From: Saccharibacillus qingshengii
GTDB lineage: Bacteria > Bacillota > Bacilli > Paenibacillales > Paenibacillaceae
Direction of reading: 5' to 3'
Assembly: GCF_013185195.1 (NCBI RefSeq)
Contig: NZ_JAAZWC010000027.1
Span: 1-64,000 of the forward strand
DNA length: 64,000 nt
Position numbers and translations under genes: made by a program. Under the pieces are notes generated by a model, which was given only the letters and a program-made list of their open reading frames with translations, was not told where the DNA came from and ran no database searches. Positions within the stretch are counted from its first letter, which is position 1. Every line of letters begins with the position of its first letter. Below are positions 63,471 through 64,000 of this stretch, piece after piece.

Positions 63471-64000
63471 TCATTCCTTTCCGGATAGGGGGTGGAGGGG
63501 CTGCGACTGCATAAGGGCTTCGACGGCGGCGCGTTCCGGCAGAGCGGAAATGGCGCCTTTGTTCGTGGTGGTCAGGGCTCCGCTCGCATTGGCGAACCGG
63601 AGGATTTCGGCATGATGTTCGTCAAGCACGGCCGTCAGATTCGCAGGATTGGCGCCGCATTCCAGCAGATGCAGCAGCAGTCCGCCGACAAAAGCGTCGC
63701 CTGCGCCGGTCGTATCCTGGGCATCGACGGTGAAGCCGGGAGCGTTGTAGCGGCCGGCGGCCGTATGCAGCTGCGCTCCGCCGGGGCCGCGCGTGTAGAC
63801 GACCGCCTGCACGTCACCGCGGAATAGCGAAGAGATCGCGGTCTCCTCGTCTTCGATGCCGGTAATGAACGTCAGTTCTTCGTCCGATATTTTGACCAGA
63901 TGGGCTTTCGGCAAAAATTCCAAAATGGCGCGTCGGCAGTCTTCGGCGTGTGTCCACAGCGGAAGCCGGACATTGGGATCGAAGCTGACGAGGCCTCCGG
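63471..64000 (-). CDS. PfkB family carbohydrate kinase (fructokinase), 3' part
   Basis: Only the C-terminal 175 or so residues are in the window; the start lies beyond 64000. The readable part includes GGLVSFDPNVRLPLW at the cut, HLVKISDEELTFITG, VVYTRGPGGAQL and the catalytic anion-hole motif DTTGAGDAFVGGLLL, all as in fructokinases (ScrK-like). With the PTS permease it would phosphorylate the fructose released from sucrose 6-phosphate. Its stop overlaps the possible first ATG of the PTS gene, so they are one operon. A sucrose-6-phosphate hydrolase is not in view. Confidence 0.9.
   Translation of the reverse strand, partial: GGLVSFDPNVRLPLWTHAEDCRRAILEFLPKAHLVKISDEELTFITGIEDEETAISSLFRGDVQAVVYTRGPGGAQLHTAAGRYNAPGFTVDAQDTTGAGDAFVGGLLLHLLECGANPANLTAVLDEHHAEILRFANASGALTTTNKGAISALPERAAVEALMQSQPLHPLSGKE

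Overview
The window reads as chromosomal DNA of a spore-former-type Gram-positive bacterium, most likely a member of the Paenibacillaceae (Paenibacillus or Saccharibacillus type). Support for this: moderately GC-rich coding DNA, strong AGGAGG-type ribosome sites, a T-box leader, an L20-type leader before infC-rpmI-rplT with an ATT start for infC, Fur- and PerR-type operators of the Bacillus kind, MnmL/MnmM tRNA modification genes and NupNOPQ-type nucleoside transport genes. No rRNA, prophage, transposase or CRISPR array was seen.

Layout. 1-2.0 kb: M24 peptidase and a metallo-hydrolase (minus). 2.1-5.4 kb: a leader or small transcript, then RtcB RNA ligase coupled to an AAA ATPase. 5.5-7.1 kb: amino-acid/cation symporter. 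7.1-10.8 kb: phosphonate-type ABC importer phnD-C-E-E (minus) with a Pho-box-like element. 11-16 kb: a 5'-nucleotidase-like phosphoesterase, an ApbE lipoprotein and a BCCT transporter. 16-20.3 kb: oxidoreductase, cyclodeaminase-like protein and two unassigned proteins. 20.3-24 kb: an RluA-family protein with an altered active site, and RecQ. 24-27 kb: hydrolase and MnmM/MnmL. 27-32.3 kb: TrmB, a small protein, a diacylglycerol glycosyltransferase, a PAP2 phosphatase and a processive GT2 enzyme. 32.3-33.8 kb: infC-rpmI-rplT. 34-39 kb: nucleoside ABC importer. 39.1-44.8 kb: leucine T-box and ilvB-ilvN-ilvC-leuA. 44.9-48.1 kb: aldo/keto reductase, leuB and a PerR-type peroxiredoxin. 48.2-54.9 kb: a CXXC protein and a MoxR ATPase followed by a duplicated DUF58/membrane-protein pair. 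55-57.5 kb: feoA-feoB-small Cys-rich protein under a Fur box. 57.8-60 kb: a membrane GGDEF-EAL protein. 60.1-60.4 kb: tRNA-Pro and tRNA-Gly. 60.5-64 kb: an AT-rich stalk-domain protein, a sucrose-type PTS permease and the 3' part of a fructokinase.

Genes that work together: PhnCDE imports a phosphorus compound and is probably phosphate controlled. IlvB/IlvN/IlvC/LeuA/LeuB make branched-chain amino acids under a leucine T-box. FeoA/FeoB import ferrous iron under Fur. PerR probably controls the peroxiredoxin. The PTS permease and the kinase take up and phosphorylate a sugar, most likely sucrose. RtcB and its ATPase form a two-gene RNA ligation or repair unit that deserves attention, because its 5' end is unusual: there is no ordinary start codon and it follows a structured, independently terminated leader. 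Non-AUG starts appear repeatedly (infC ATT, a CTG phosphoesterase, TTG for phnD and a DUF58 gene).

All calls come from reading the sequence and recalling family motifs. No database search, folding program or alignment was run.
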